Shown here: positions 10,501 to 22,814 of the stretch, piece after piece
Layout: every line of letters starts with the position of its first letter
Numbering within the stretch: the first letter of the stretch is position 1
NCBI GenBank assembly: GCA_023375785.1
Contig: SZWC01000038.1
Coordinates: 686,170 to 750,169, forward strand
DNA: 64,000 nt
Source of the DNA: Penium margaritaceum
Lineage: Eukaryota > Streptophyta > Zygnematophyceae > Desmidiales > Peniaceae
Direction: 5' to 3'
Notes under the pieces: generated by a model
Told to the model about the DNA's origin: nothing
Databases searched by the model: none
What the model saw: only the letters and a program-made list of their open reading frames with translations
Position numbers and translations under genes: made by a program

Positions 10501-13500
10501 TCGGTTTTTCATCGTTCATAGTAGCCACACCGTGCCACTACTCGATGAAGGTCCTTATGCTTGCTAGTTGACATCTGTTGTTCCCAAATCATCGTTCCCC
10601 CATCTGACCATTTGTGACTCGTATTATGAGTTTTCAACCATGATCACACACAGCGGATTTCTTTGGTCAAAGGCAGTACATGTGCCTACTTTGGTCGGTC
10701 ATCGTGCATGGTAGCCATACCGTGCTACTAATCATCAAAGGTCGTTGTCCTTGCTAGTTGAAAACTAATGTTCTGAAATCATTGTTTCCCGCTGTGACCA
10801 TTTGTGACTCGTGTTATGGGTTGTAAACGTTGACCAACCATGCTGAACGTTTTTGGTCATGCTCGGTGACATATGCCTGGTTTGGTTGTTTGGTGTGCAT
10901 AGAAGCCACACCTTGCTACCACATATTTATGTTCTTTGTCCTTTCTAGTCCATACATAGGGTTCCTTTAACATTTTCTCTACCTCTGTCCATGTGTGACT
11001 CGTGTTATGAGTTGTCAATGTTGACCACGCATAGTGGACTTCTTGGGCCATAGTCATTGACGTATGCATCCTTTGGCTGGTCATTGTGCACGCTAGCCAC
11101 ACCGTGCCACTTGTTTTTGAAGGTCCTTGTACTTTCTAGTTGATAACTAGTGTTCGGAACCATAGTTTTCCCCTCTGATCATTTGTGACACGTGTTATGA
11201 GTTTTCAACGTTGACCACACACTGTGAAATTCTTTCATCATTGTTAGTGGCATATGCCTACTTTGGTTTCTCAGTGTACATGGTTGCCACGCCGTCTCAC
11301 TACGCACTGAGATTATTTGTGCTTTCTAGTTGATAGATAGTGTTCCCAAACCATTGCTACCCCCTTTGACTAAGTGTGACTCTTGTTGAAAGTTGTCAAC
11401 GTTGACCACGTGAAGTAAAATTCTTTGGTCATGGTGAGTGAAATATGCATGCTTTGGTTGGTCACTATGCATGGTAGCCACAATGTGCCACTACATATTG
11501 GCGGTCTTTGTACTTGCTAGTCAATAACTAGTATTCACAAACCATTTTTTCCCCCTCTGACCATTTGTGACAAGTGTTATGCGTTGTCAAAGTTGACAAC
11601 ACATAGTGACATTCTTTGGTCATGGTCAATGACATATGCCTACTTTGGTTGGTCATTGTACATGGTAGCCACGCCGTGCCACTACTTATTAAAGGTCCTT
11701 GTGCTTGCTAGTTGATACCTGGTGTTCTTGAACCATGGTTCCCCCTTTCGACCATTTGTGACCTATATGATGATTTGTCAACTTTGACCACACAAAGCGA
11801 ATTTCTTTGGTCGAAGGCAGTAAAAATGTCTAGTTTGATCGGTCACTGTGCATGGTAGCCACACTGTACTACTACTTATTGAGGGTCCTTGTACTTGCTA
11901 GTTGAAAACAAATATTCCAAAACCATCGTTTGCCCCTCTGACCATTTGTGACTCGTGTTGTGTGTTGTGAACATTGACCATCCATATTGAAATTCTTTGG
12001 TCATGGTCAGTGACATATGCATTGTTTGGTTGTCTGGTGTCCATAGTAGCCACACTGTGCCATTACTTATTGAAGGTCTTTCTTCTTTCTAGTTGCTACA
12101 TAGGGTTCCCAACCCATTGTCTCTCCCTCTCTTCATTTTTCACTTGTGTTATGAGTTGTCAGTATTGACCACACATAGTGGACTTCTTTGGTCATAGTCA
12201 GTGACGTATGCATCCTTTGGTTGGTCACGGTGCACGCTAGCCACACTGTGCCACTACTTGTTGAAGGCCTTTGTACTTGCTAGTTGATAACTAGTGTTCC
12301 CAACCCATTGTTTCCCCCTCTCACCATTTGTCACTCGTGCTACGAGTTTTCAATGTTGACCGCACACTGTGAAATTCGTTTGGTCATGGTAAGTGGCATA
12401 TGCCTACTTTGGTTTGTCAGTGTACATGGTTACCATGCCGTATCACTACATATTGAATGTCTTTATGACTTATAGTTGGTAGGTACTATTCCCAAACCAT
12501 TGTTGCCCTCTTTGACTATATGTGACTCTTTTTGCGACCTGTCCATGTTGACCAAACAAAGTGAAATTCTTTGGTCATGTTCCGTGACAAGTGCATACTT
12601 TGGTTGGTCACTGTGCATGGTAGCCACACTGTGCCACTACATATTGAAGGTCGTTGTACTTGCTAGTCAATAACTAGTATTCACAAACCACTGTCTCCTC
12701 CTCTGACCATTTTTGACTCGTGTTATGAGTTGTCAAAGTTGACCACACGTAGTGACATTCTTTGATTATGGTTAGTGACATATGCCTTCTTTGGTTAGTC
12801 ATTGTACATGGTAGCAACACCGTGCTAGTACTTATTGAAGGTCATTGTGCTTGCTACTTGATACCTGGTGTTCCCACACCATCGCCCCCCCCTCAGACCA
12901 TTTTTGACTTGTGTTATGAGTTGTCAGTGTTGACCACATACAGCGGATTTCTTTGGTCAAATTCAGTACATGTGCCTATTTTGGTCGGTCATTGTTCATG
13001 GTAGCCATATCGTGCTACTCATTATTGAAGGTGGTTTTTGTTGCTATTTGAAAACTTATGTTGTGAATCAATTCTTTTCCCCTCTGACCATTTGTGACTC
13101 CTGTCATGTGTTGTGAACACTGACCACCCATACGGAAATTCTTTGGTCATGGTCAGTGACATATGCCTAGTTCGGTTGTTTTGTGTGCATCGTAGCCACA
13201 CCGTGCTACTACTTATTGAATTTGCATTTCCTTTCTAGTTGCTACACAGGGTTGCAAATCCATTGTCTCTCTCTCTGACCATTTGTGACTCGTGTTATGG
13301 GTTGTCAATGTTGACCTCACATAATGGACTTGTTTTGTCATAGTCAGTGACGTATGCATCATTTGGTTGGTCACTATGCATGATAGCCACTCTGTGCCAC
13401 TACTTATCGAAGGTATTCATACTTGCTAGTTGATAACTAGTGTTCCCAGCCCATTGTTTCCCCCTCTCACCATTTGTGTCTTGTGTTATACGTTTTCAAC

Positions 13501-15906
13501 GTTGACCACCCATTGTGAGATTTGTTTGGTCATGGTTTGTGTCATATGCATACTTCGGGTTGACACTATACATGGTTGCCACGCCATGTCACTCATGCTG
13601 AAGGTGTTTTTGATTTATAGTTGAGAGGTGGTGTTCCCAAACCATTGTTTCCCCCTCAAAGTAAGTGTGACTCTTGTTGTTTGTTGTCAACGCTAACCAC
13701 ATGAGGTGAAATTGTTTGGTCATGGTCAGTGACATATTCATACTTTGGTTGGTCACTGAGCATGGTAGCAACACTGTTTCACTACATATTGACAGTCTTT
13801 GTACTTGCTATTTGATAACTAGAATGCACAAACACTTGTTTCCCCCCCTAACCATTTGTGACTCGTGGTGTAAGTTGTTACAGTTGACCTCACATTGTGA
13901 TATTGTTTGGTCATGGTCAGTGACATATGCCTACTTTGGTTGGTCATTGTACATGGTAGCCACACCGTGACACTGCTTATTGAAGGTCCTTGTGCTTGCT
14001 AGTTGATACCTGGTGTTCCCAAACCATCGTTTCCCCTCTGACCATTTGTGACTTGTATCATGAGTTGTCAACGTTGACTTCACACAGCGGATTTGTTTGG
14101 GCAAAGGCAGTACATATGCCTATTTGGTTGCTCATTTTCCATGGTAGCAGTACCATGCTACTACGTATTGGAGGTCATTGTACTTGCTAGTTGAAAACTA
14201 ATATTCCAAAACCATTGCTGCCCCCTCTCGTTATCTTTCACTCGTGTTATGGGTTGTGAACGTTGACCACCCATATTGAAATTTTATAGTGATGGTCAGT
14301 GCCATATGCCTAGTTTGGTTGTTTGGTGTGCATAGTAGCCACACCGTGCCAATATTCATTTAAGTTCTTTGTCATTTATAGTCGATACATAGGGTACTGT
14401 TCTCTCTCCATCTGAATATCTGGGACTCGTGTTATGAGCTGTCAACCTTGACCACACACAGTGGAATTCTCTAGTCAAAGGCAGTACATATGCCTACTTT
14501 GGTCAGTCAAAGTGCATGGTAGCCACACAATGCTACTGCTTGTTGAAGGTCGTTGTACTAACTAGTTTAAAACTAACATTCCAAAACCGCTATTTCCCCC
14601 TATGACCATTTGTGACTCTTTTTATGAGTTGTCAACATGGACCACACAGAGTACACTTCTGAAATCACGGTCTGTGACATATGCCTAGATTAGTTGGTTA
14701 TTGTGCATGGTAACCAGAGTGGGCCACTACGTATTGAAGGTCTTTGTACTTGCTAGTTGATAACTAGTATTTCCAGTCCACTGTTCCCCCTCGTGACCAT
14801 TTGTGACTCGTATTATGGGTTGTCAACGTTGACCACACACACTGAAATTCTTTTGGTAATGGATAGACTCCAACGTCTAATGTGGTTTGTCATTTTGCAT
14901 GGTAGCCACACCGTGCCACGACTGATTGAAGTTTTTTGTACTTGCTAGTTCATACCTAGTGTTTCCAAACCATTGTGTCCCCCCCTGACCACTTGTGACT
15001 CGTGTTATGAGTTGTGAACGTTGACCACACATATTGAAACTCTTTGGTTATGGTATGTGACATATACCTCCTTTGGTTGGTCATTGAGCATGGAACCCAC
15101 ACCGTAACACTACATATTAAAGTTCTTTGTACTTGCTAGTTGATACCTAGTCTTCCCAAGCCATTGTTCATCCATCTGACCAGTTATGACTTGTTGCATG
15201 AGTTTTCCACATCGACCACACATTACTAAATTATTTGGTCATGGTCAGTGACATATGCTTACTTCGGTTGGTCACTATGCATGGTAGCTACACTGTGCTT
15301 CTACTTATTCAAGGTCTTTGTACTTGCTAGTTGACATCTAGTGCTCTCAAACCGTTGTTTCCCCATCTGACCATTTGTGACTCGTATTATGGGCTGCTAA
15401 CATCAAGCACGTAGAGTGAAACTCCTGTGGTCATGTTCATTTACATATGCATACTTTGGTTGGTCAGTTTTCATGGGAGCCGTGCCACTACTCATTAAAG
15501 GTCTTTGCACTTGCTAGTCGATACCTAGTACTCCCAAACCTTTGTTTCCCCCTCTGACCATTTATGACTCGTTGTAAGAGTTTTCAACGTAGACCCATCA
15601 TGGTGAGATTATTTGGTCATGGTCAGTGACACATGCATGATTTGGTTGGTCATTGTGCATGCTAGCCACACTGTGCCACTACTTGAAGATCTTTGTACTT
15701 GCTAGTTGGTATCTAGTAGTCCTAAACCATCGTTTCCCACTCGGACAATTCGTGACCCCTATTATGGGTTGTCAGCGTTGACCACACATTATAAAATTCT
15801 TTGGTCATGGTGTGTGGCACATGCCTAATCTGGTCAGACACTGTGCATGGTAGCCACACCTTGCCCTTACTTATTGAAGGTCTTTGCACTTGCTAGTCGA
15901 TAACTA
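4546..15906. repeat. satellite array segment 2: eight-plus copies of the 6-mer higher-order repeat
   Basis: Continuous ~190-bp monomers. Each carries TTGACCACAC, a GGTCATGG(T)CAGTGACATATGC core, GGTCATTGTGCATGGTAGCC and a pyrimidine run CCCCCTCTGACCA. After two cassette monomers, six types recur in order A to F. Type A (GGGTTGTGAACGTTGACCACCC) falls near 4914, 6057, 7200, 8530, 9670, 10816, 11960, 13105 and 14247. The spacing is ~1143 bp, except 1330 across the contig join at 7728. From ~14440 the order breaks into seven special monomers leading to block 2. No gene is visible. Confidence 0.92.
7728..7728. other. single-N contig join with unmerged overlap
   Basis: The 186 bases before the N (7542-7727) are repeated directly after it (7729-7914). 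This adds one spurious monomer to the array and explains the one irregular higher-order-repeat spacing. It is an assembly artefact, not a biological duplication. Confidence 0.9.
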
Positions 15907-16088
15907 GCAAAAGGTTTCTCCCTTGGATACCAGGTTGCTTTTTGTTGATTTGTTGCGCGTATGTGCCTTCACTGGAATACTCCCTCCCACCCCCCTAGAG
16001 GGATGTTCCGTGGGCGACCTGGAGGACAGATTTGCGACCGCATTATGACACCCCCCTTATCCCCCCACGGCTTATGCTTGAATGTACA

Positions 16089-16289
16089 NNNNNNNNNNNN
16101 NNNNNNNNNNNNNNNNNNNNNNNNNNNNNNNNNNNNNNNNNNNNNNNNNNNNNNNNNNNNNNNNNNNNNNNNNNNNNNNNNNNNNNNNNNNNNNNNNNNN
16201 NNNNNNNNNNNNNNNNNNNNNNNNNNNNNNNNNNNNNNNNNNNNNNNNNNNNNNNNNNNNNNNNNNNNNNNNNNNNNNNNNNNNNNNNN
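16089..16289. other. assembly gap (201 N) ending in poly-C
   Basis: Unresolved bases followed directly by a ~19-base C run (16290-16308). In the other block copies this region is only ~100 bp, so the gap size is probably nominal. Any ORF crossing it is meaningless. Confidence 0.95.
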
Positions 16290-16337
16290 CCCCCCCCCCC
16301 CCCCCCCCAGGTTGCGAGCCTATTCTAAATCACGCGT

Positions 16338-16400
16338 ACGAGGATTTTGAACCCAGGACCTACCGCTCCATAATCTAAGTCTATAACCACGTACCAAACT
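16338..16400 (-). promoter_or_regulatory. tRNA-like region, block 2
   Basis: On the minus strand the B-box region reads GGGTTCAAAATCC (one extra A) and the A-box region TACGTGGTTATAG. Both are degenerate versions of the boxes in block 1, in the same order and spacing. Confidence 0.4.
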
Positions 16401-16622
16401 CTCATGGTGATCATATGATGTCCAAACGATGTAAAAGGAGTTCATATGGGTAGAGGACATAGAGTAAGGGGGTGTAACGTAAAAGGCTTTTCTCAAAATT
16501 CTGAAGAATAACATAGGTATTTCAATCATATACAATTGACGTGGATGAAATCTCAGATTTTGCAACTTCAAACTTGAGTTAATTCTCAACCATTTCTCCT
16601 ATTGACCAGCCGTAAAAAGGAA

Positions 16623-19600
16623 AGTTGATTTCACATAGTGAAACTCTTTTGACAGTATCCGGTGTCACAAGCATACTTTGGTTGGTCATTTTGCATGGTA
16701 GCCACACGGTGCCACTACTTATTGAAGGTCTTTGTACTTGCTAGTCGGTACTGAGTATTCCCAAACCATTGTTTCTCCCTCCGACCATTTTTTACTTGTA
16801 TTGTGCGTTGTGAACGTTGACCACACACACTAAGCGTCTTTGGTCATGATCAGTGATGTATGCCTTATTGGATACATCATTGTGCACGCTAGCCACACCA
16901 TGCCAATACATACAAACGGTCTTAATACTTCCTAGAAGATGCCGAGTGTTTCCAAACAATTGTTTCCCCTTTCTCACCATTCTTGACTCGTGTTATGTGT
17001 TGTGAACGTTGACCACCCATGTTGAAATTCTTTGGTCATGGTCAGTGACATATGCCTAGTTTGGTTGTTCGGTGTGCATAGTAGCCCCGCCGTGCCACTA
17101 CTTATTGAAGTTATTTGTCCATTCTAGTATCTACATAGGGTTCTCAATCCACTGTCTCTCCCTCTGATCATTTGTTACTTGTCTTATGAGTTGTCAATGT
17201 TGACCAAACACAGTGGACTTCTTAGGTCATAGTAAGTGACGTATGCATCCTTTGGTTGGTCAGTGTACACGCTAGCCACACCTTGCCACTACTTGTTGAA
17301 GGTCTTTGTACTTGCTAGATGATAACTAGTGTTCCCAACCCATTGTTCCCCCTCAGACCATTTCTTACAGGTGTTATGAGTTTTCAATTATGACGACACA
17401 CTGTCAAATTGTATTGGTCATGGTTAGTGGCATATGCCTACATTGGTTTGTCACTGTGCATGGTTTCCACGCTGTGTCACTACGTATTGAACGTTTTTGT
17501 GCTGTCTGGTTGATAGCTAGTGCTCCCAAAGAATTGTTACCCTCTCTCACTATCTGTCACTCTTGTTGTGAGTTGTCAACGTTAAGCACATGAAGTAAAC
17601 TTCCTTGGTCATGGTCAGTGACATGTGCATACTTTGGCTGGGCACTGTGCATGGTAGCCACACTATGCCACTACACATTGAAGGTTTTTGTACATGCTAG
17701 TCCATAACTAGTATTCACAAACCATTGTTTCCCCCTCTGACCATTTGACTTGTGTTATGAGTTGTCAAAGTTGACCTCACATGGTGACATTTTTTTTTTC
17801 ATGGTCAGTGACATATGCCTACATTGGTTAGTCATTGTACATGGTGGTGAATCTGTGGCAATACTTATTGAAGGTCCTTGTGCTTACTAGTTGATACCTG
17901 GTGTCCCCAAACCATCGTTTCCCCCTTTGATCATTTGTGACTTGTATAATGAGTTGTCAAAGTTGACCACACACAGTGGATTTCTTTGGTCAGAGGCAGT
18001 ACATATGCCTACATTGATCAGTCATTGTGCATGGTAGTAACACCGTGCTACTAATCATTGAGATTTGTTGTCCTTGCTAGTATAAAACTAATAGTCCAAA
18101 ACCATTCTTTCCCCCTCTCATCATTTGTGACTCTTTTCATGGGTTGTGAACGTTGACCACCCATATTGAAATTCTTTTGTTATGGTCAGAGACATATGCC
18201 TAGTTTGGTGGTTTGGTGTGCACAGTAGACACACCGTACCACTACTTATTGAAGTTCTCTGTCCTTTCTAGTTGCTGCATAGGGTTTTCAATCCATTGTC
18301 TCTCCCTCTGACCATCTGGGACTCATGTTATGAGTTGTCAATGTTGACCACACATAGTGGTCTTCTTTGGTCCTAGTCAGTGACGCATGCATCCTTTGGT
18401 TGGTCACTGTGCACTCTAGCCATACCATGCCACTACTTGTTGAAGGTCTTTGTACTTGCTAGTTGATAACTGGTGTTCCCAACCCATTGTTTTCCCCTTT
18501 GACATTTTTTGACTCGTGTTATGAGTTTTCAACGTTGACCACACACTGTGAAATTCTTTTGGTCAAGGTTAGTGGCACATGCCTACTTTGGTTTGTTAGT
18601 GTACATGGTTGCCACGTTGTGTCACTACGTATTGAAGGTCGCTGTGCTTTATAGATGATGGCTAGTGTTCCCAAACCATTGTTACCCCCTTTGAATAAGT
18701 TTGACTGTTGTCAGTTTTCAACGCTGACCACATGACGTGAAGTTATTTGGTCATGGTGAGTGACATAGGCATACTTTGGTTGGTCACGCTGCATGATAGC
18801 CACTCTCTGCCACTACATATTGACGGTCTTTGTGCTTGCTATTCGATAACTAGTATTCAAGAACCATTGTTTCCCCCTCCGACAATTTGTGACTCGTAAT
18901 ATGAGTTTTCAAAGTTGACCACACATTGTGACATTCTTTGGTCATGATCAGTGACATATGCCTACTTTGGTTGGTCATTTTACATGGTAGTCATACCATG
19001 CCATTACCTATTAAAGGCCCTTGTCCTTGCTAGTTGATACCCGGCATTCCCAAACCATCATTCCCCCATGTGACCGTTTGTGACTTGTATTATGGGTTGT
19101 CAACGTTCACTACACACAGCGGATTTCTTTGGTCAAAGGCAGATCATATGCCTACTTTGGTTGGTCATTGTGCATGGTAGCCACACCGTGCTACTACTTA
19201 TTGAAGGTCGTTGTACTTTAAAAATGAAAACCAATATTCGGAAACCATTGTTTCCCCTCTGACCATTTGTGACTCGTGTTATGGGTTGTGAACGTTGGCC
19301 ACCTATATTGAAACAATTTGGTCATGGTCAGTGACATATGCCTAGTTTGATTCCTGGGTGTACATAGTAGCCACACCGTGCCACTATGTATTGAAGTTCT
19401 TTGTCCTTTCTAGTCGCTACACAGGAGTGTCAATCCATTGTCTATCCCGCTCACCATTTTTGACTCGTCTTATGAGTTGTCAATGTTGACCACACATAAT
19501 GGACTTCTTTTGTCATAATTAGTGACATATACATGTTTTGGTTTCTCACAGTGCAGGCTAGCCACACTGTGCCACCACTTGTTGAAGGTCTTTGTACTTG

Positions 19601-22280
19601 CTAGTTAACAACTAGTGTTCCCAACCCATTGTTCCCCCCTCTGACCATTTGTGACTCGTGTTATGGGTTGTGAATGTCGACCACCCATGTTGAAATTCTT
19701 TGGGCATGGTCAGTGACATATGCCTAGTTTGGTTGTTTGGTGTGCATAGTAGCCACAACGTGCCACCACGTACTGAATTTCTTTGTTTTTTCTAGTCAAT
19801 ACATAGAGTTCCCAACCCATTGTCTCTCCCTATGACCATTTGTGAATTGTTTAATGAGTTGTCAATGTTGACCACACATAGTTGACTTCTTTGGTCATAG
19901 TCAGTGACATATGCATCCTTTGGTCAGTCAATGTGCACGCTAGCCACACCGTGCCACTACTTGTTGAAGGTCTTTGTAATTGCTAGTCGATAACTAGTGT
20001 TCCCAATCCATTGTTTTCCCCTCTAACCCTTTGCGACCCGTGTTATGAATTTTCAACGTTGACCACGCACTGTGAATTTCAGTTGGTCATGGTTAGTGGC
20101 ATATGCCTACTTTGGTTTGTCACTCCGCATGGTTGCCATGCCGTATCACTATGTATTGAAGATCTTGTTGCTTTCTAGTTGATACCTAATGTTCCCAAAG
20201 CATTGTTACCCCGTCTCACCTTCCGTGACTCTTGTTGTGAGTTGTGAACGTTGACCACATGATGTGAAAATCTTTGGTCATGGTCACTGACATATGCATA
20301 CTTTGGTTGGTCAATGTGGATGGTAGCCAAACTGTTTCACTACATATTGAATTTTGTTTTACATTCTAGTTAATAACTATTATCTATAAACCATTGCTCT
20401 CCCCTCTGACCATTTGTGACTCGTGTTATGAGTTGTCAAAGTTCACCACACATGGTGACATTCTTTGGTCATGTTGAGTGCCATATGCCTACTTTTGTTG
20501 GTCATTGTACATGTTAGCCACACCGTGGCGATACTCATTGAAGGTCCGCGTGCTTTCAAGTTGATACGTGGTGTTCCCAAACCATCGTTTCCCCCTTTGA
20601 CCATTGTGACTTGTGTTATGAGTTGTCAACGTTGACCACACATAGTGACATTCTTTGGTCATGGTCAGTGACATATGCTCATTTTGGTTGGTCGTTGTAC
20701 ATAGTAGCCACACCTTGTAACTACTTATTGAAGGTCCTTTTGCTTGCTTATTGATATCTGGTGTTCACAAATCATTGTTACCCCCTCTGACCATTAGTGA
20801 CTCGTATCATGAGTTATCGATGTTGAGCACACACAGCGGATTTCTCTCGTCAAAGGTAGTACATCTGCCTGCTTTGGTGGGTCATTGTGCATGGTAGCCA
20901 CACCGTGCTACTACTCATTGAAGTTCATTGTACTTGGTAGCCAAAAACTAATGTTCCACAACCACTGTTACCCTCTCTGACTATTTGTGCTATGAGGTGT
21001 CAACATTGACATACAGAGTACAATTCTGTAATCATGGTCTGTGACATATCCCTAGTTTGGTTGGTCATTGTACATGGTAGCCACTGTGTGCCACTATGTA
21101 TTGAAGGCCTTTGTACTTGCTAGTTGATAACTCGTATTTCTAAACCATTGTTTGACCCTGTGACAATCTGAGACTTGTGTTATGGGTTGTCAACGTTGAC
21201 CACACACAGTGACATTCATTTGGTCATGGATTGGCTCCAACGTCTAACATGGTTTTTCATTCAGGACGGTAGCCACCCCGTTCCACGTCTGATTGAAGTT
21301 TTTTCTACTTGTTAGTTGATACCTAGTGTTTCCAAACCAGTGTTCCCCTCCCCCCTGACCATTTGTGTCTCGTGTTATAATATGTCAACATTGACCACAC
21401 ATTGTGAAGCTATTTGGTCATGATAAGTGACATATACCTCCTTTGGTTGCTCATTGTGCATGGCACCCACACCGTACCACTACGAATAAAAGTTCTTTAT
21501 ACTTGCTAGTTGATACCTATTCTTCCCAATCCATTGTTCCTCCATCTGACCATTCATGACTTGTTTTCTGAGTTTTCCACGTCGACCGCACATAGTTGTA
21601 TTCTCTGACGATGGTCAGTGAAATATGCCTACTTTGGTTGGTCACTTTGCACGGTAACCACACTGTGACTCCACTTGTTGAAGGTCTTTGTACTTGCTAG
21701 TTGATACCTAGTGTTCCCAAACCATTGTTTCTCCCGCTGACCATTTGTGACTCGTATCCTGAGCTGTCAATGTGGACCACACACAGTAAAACTCGTGTGG
21801 TCATGTTCAGTGACATATGCATACTTTGGTGGGTCAGTTTGCATGGTAGCCATGCCACCACTTATTGAAGGTCTTTGTACTTGCTAGTAGATACCTAGTA
21901 CTCCCAAAACCATTGTTGTCCCCTCTGACCATTTATGACTTGTCTTAAGAGTTTTCAACGTTGACCCATCATGGTGAAGTTATGTGGTCATGGTAACAGA
22001 CACATGCATGCTTTGGTTGGTTATTGTGCATGGTAGCCACACCGTGCCACTAACTCTTGAAGATCTTTGTACTTGATCGTTGGTATATAATATTCATGAA
22101 CCGTTGTTTCCCACTCTGACTATTTGTGACCCGTATCATGGGCTGTCAATGTTGACCAAACATAGTAAAGTTCTTTGGTCATGGTATGTGGCACATGCCC
22201 AATCTTGTTGGTCACTGTGCATGGTAGCCACACCTTGCCACTATCTAATGAAGGTCTTTGCACTTGCTACGCGATAACTA
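16623..22280. repeat. satellite array segment 3 with local A-B duplication
   Basis: Two cassette monomers, then A-F units with type A near 16995, 18138 and 19280. A further type A comes only ~380 bp later, near 19660, so the order is A-B-A-B-C-D, then two E-like monomers (near 20415 and 20605), then F. From ~20980 the seven special monomers seen before block 2 recur in the same order and lead to block 3. No gene. Confidence 0.88.
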
Positions 22281-22814
22281 GCAAAAGGCTTATCCTTTGG
22301 ACACCAGGTCGCTTTTTATTGATTTGTTGCACGTAAGTCCCTTCACTCGAATACTACCTCCCACCCCCCTAGAGGGATGTTCCGTGGGCAACCTGGTGGA
22401 CAGATTTGTGACCGCATTATGACACCCCCCTCCCCCCCCATCCCCACACGGCTTAGGCTCGAAGGTAGAGTTGGGGTATCACAACATGGCCACCCCTTCC
22501 CCCAGGTCGTAAACCTATTCTACATCACGCGTAGGATGATTTGAACCCAGGATCAACTGCTCCATAGGCTAACTATATAACCACGTGGCTCACATGGTGT
22601 TCATATGATGTCCAAATGATGTAATAGGAGTTCCTATGGGTGGAGGACATGAATAAGGGGGTGTAACATTACAGGACGTTTCACGAACTCATGAATGATA
22701 ACAATGTTACTTTAATCATAAACAATTGACATGGACAGAATTTAAGATTTGGCAACTTTGAACTTGAATAACTTCTCAACCATTTTTTCCGATTGACCAG
22801 CCGTAAGAAGGAAA
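22281..22814 (-). repeat. non-satellite block 3 of the array cassette
   Basis: Third, complete copy (~534 bp), nearly the same length as block 1. It includes the CTAGAGGGATGTTCCGTGGG segment, a C-rich stretch at 22426-22440, a tRNA-like region on the minus strand near 22534-22592 (GGGTTCAAATC) and the A/T-rich tail ending GACCAGCCGTAAG. It is flanked by the same two monomer types as the other copies. Confidence 0.75.

Larger units (their letters stand above)
15907..16622 (-). repeat. non-satellite block 2 of the array cassette (contains gap)
   Basis: Second copy of the block, with the same start (GCAAAAGGTTTC), the same CTAGAGGGATGTTCCGTGGG segment and the same end near 16622. A 201-N gap interrupts it at the position where block 1 carries its poly-C run and neighbouring sequence. 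Flanking monomers match those of block 1. Confidence 0.75.

Noticed and set aside
15961-16378. Three plus-strand ORFs running through the 201-N gap
   Set aside because: Most of their length is unknown residues; the rest is poly-C-derived proline and block sequence.
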